This document shows positions 63,898 through 64,000 of a DNA stretch of 64,000 bases, piece after piece. The stretch comes from SIAJ01 sp963773845 (GTDB lineage: Bacteria; Planctomycetota; Planctomycetia; Gemmatales; Gemmataceae): NCBI GenBank assembly GCA_963773845.1, contig CAVZCU010000012.1, positions 1,736,001 to 1,800,000 on the forward strand. The letters are read 5' to 3'. Each line of letters starts with the position of its first letter. The stretch's first letter is position 1. The translations under genes and the position numbers were made by a program. Under the pieces are notes generated by a model, which worked only from the letters and a program-made list of their open reading frames with translations, did not search any database and was not told where the DNA came from.

Positions 63898-64000
63898 ATG
63901 ACTCTGGACTTGCAGCCGCCATTGAGCCGTCGCCTCGCCCTGGTCGAGGAATCGCTACGGCAGTGGCTCGCCCGGATCACAGACGACAGCCCGCCTGCTC
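63898..64000 (+). CDS. Probable polyprenyl synthase, N-terminal fragment (cut by window end)
   Basis: The frame from ATG 63898 is open to the end of the window and starts MTLDLQPPLSRRLALVEE, the short helical N-terminus typical of IspA-type farnesyl diphosphate synthases. xseA-xseB-ispA is a common gene order, which is the main support. GGAGG is only one base from the ATG, an unusually short spacing. No DDxxD motif is inside the window. Confidence 0.5.
   Translation, partial: MTLDLQPPLSRRLALVEESLRQWLARITDDSPPA

Overview
The window reads as a chromosome segment of a planctomycete. The evidence is the density of families typical of that phylum: four DUF1501 proteins with Tat-like leaders, two large PSCyt1/DUF1549/DUF1553 proteins, three DUF1559 proteins, PQQ-type beta-propellers, a DUF1080 glycosidase, a YXWGXW-repeat protein and two multihaem cytochromes c. 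Genus cannot be fixed from the sequence alone. No rRNA or CRISPR array was seen. One tRNA, Leu(CAA), was found.

Layout. 0-10.9 kb: a metallophosphoesterase cut by the window edge, an orphan NtrC-type regulator, a Tat-exported hydroxypyruvate-isomerase-like protein, an MCE/MlaD-OmpA fusion followed by a sigma factor and a DUF1559 protein, and a frameshifted M20 amidohydrolase. 11-15.7 kb: two convergent multihaem cytochromes (8 and 7 CxxCH motifs) around a PepSY-like protein. 16-18.6 kb: an unknown protein, a cyclase and a coupled DinB-like protein. 18.6-20.6 kb: an IS110-family element that appears to split a dispersed repeat. 20.6-22.6 kb: two DUF1559 paralogues and a 4 x 99 bp tandem array. 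22.6-39.1 kb: the DUF1501/DUF1553 island, interrupted by a ParE-type toxin-antitoxin pair and by a DUF433 protein next to a PIN-zinc motif-sigma70 region 4 fusion. 39-50.5 kb: PQQ propellers, an orphan Ni/Co permease pair, prolyl oligopeptidases, the YXWGXW protein and the tRNA. 50.6-54 kb: cyclophilin, a four-helix-bundle protein inside repeat arrays, ClpS and an FHA-GAF-PP2C phosphatase. 54-59 kb: a small toxin/immunity-like pair and an ABC-2 exporter operon. 59-64 kb: alanine dehydrogenase, an ArnT-like glycosyltransferase, xseA-xseB, a MITE-like insertion and the start of a probable polyprenyl synthase gene.

Two window-wide patterns stand out. Perfect or near-perfect palindromes of 12-38 bp arms lie in many intergenic gaps, and some invade a coding region or a ribosome binding site. 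Six apparent single-base frameshifts affect five otherwise conserved genes, which points either to uncorrected sequence indels or to real decay. The most unusual gene content is the PIN-sigma4 fusion with its DUF433 neighbour (35957-37621).
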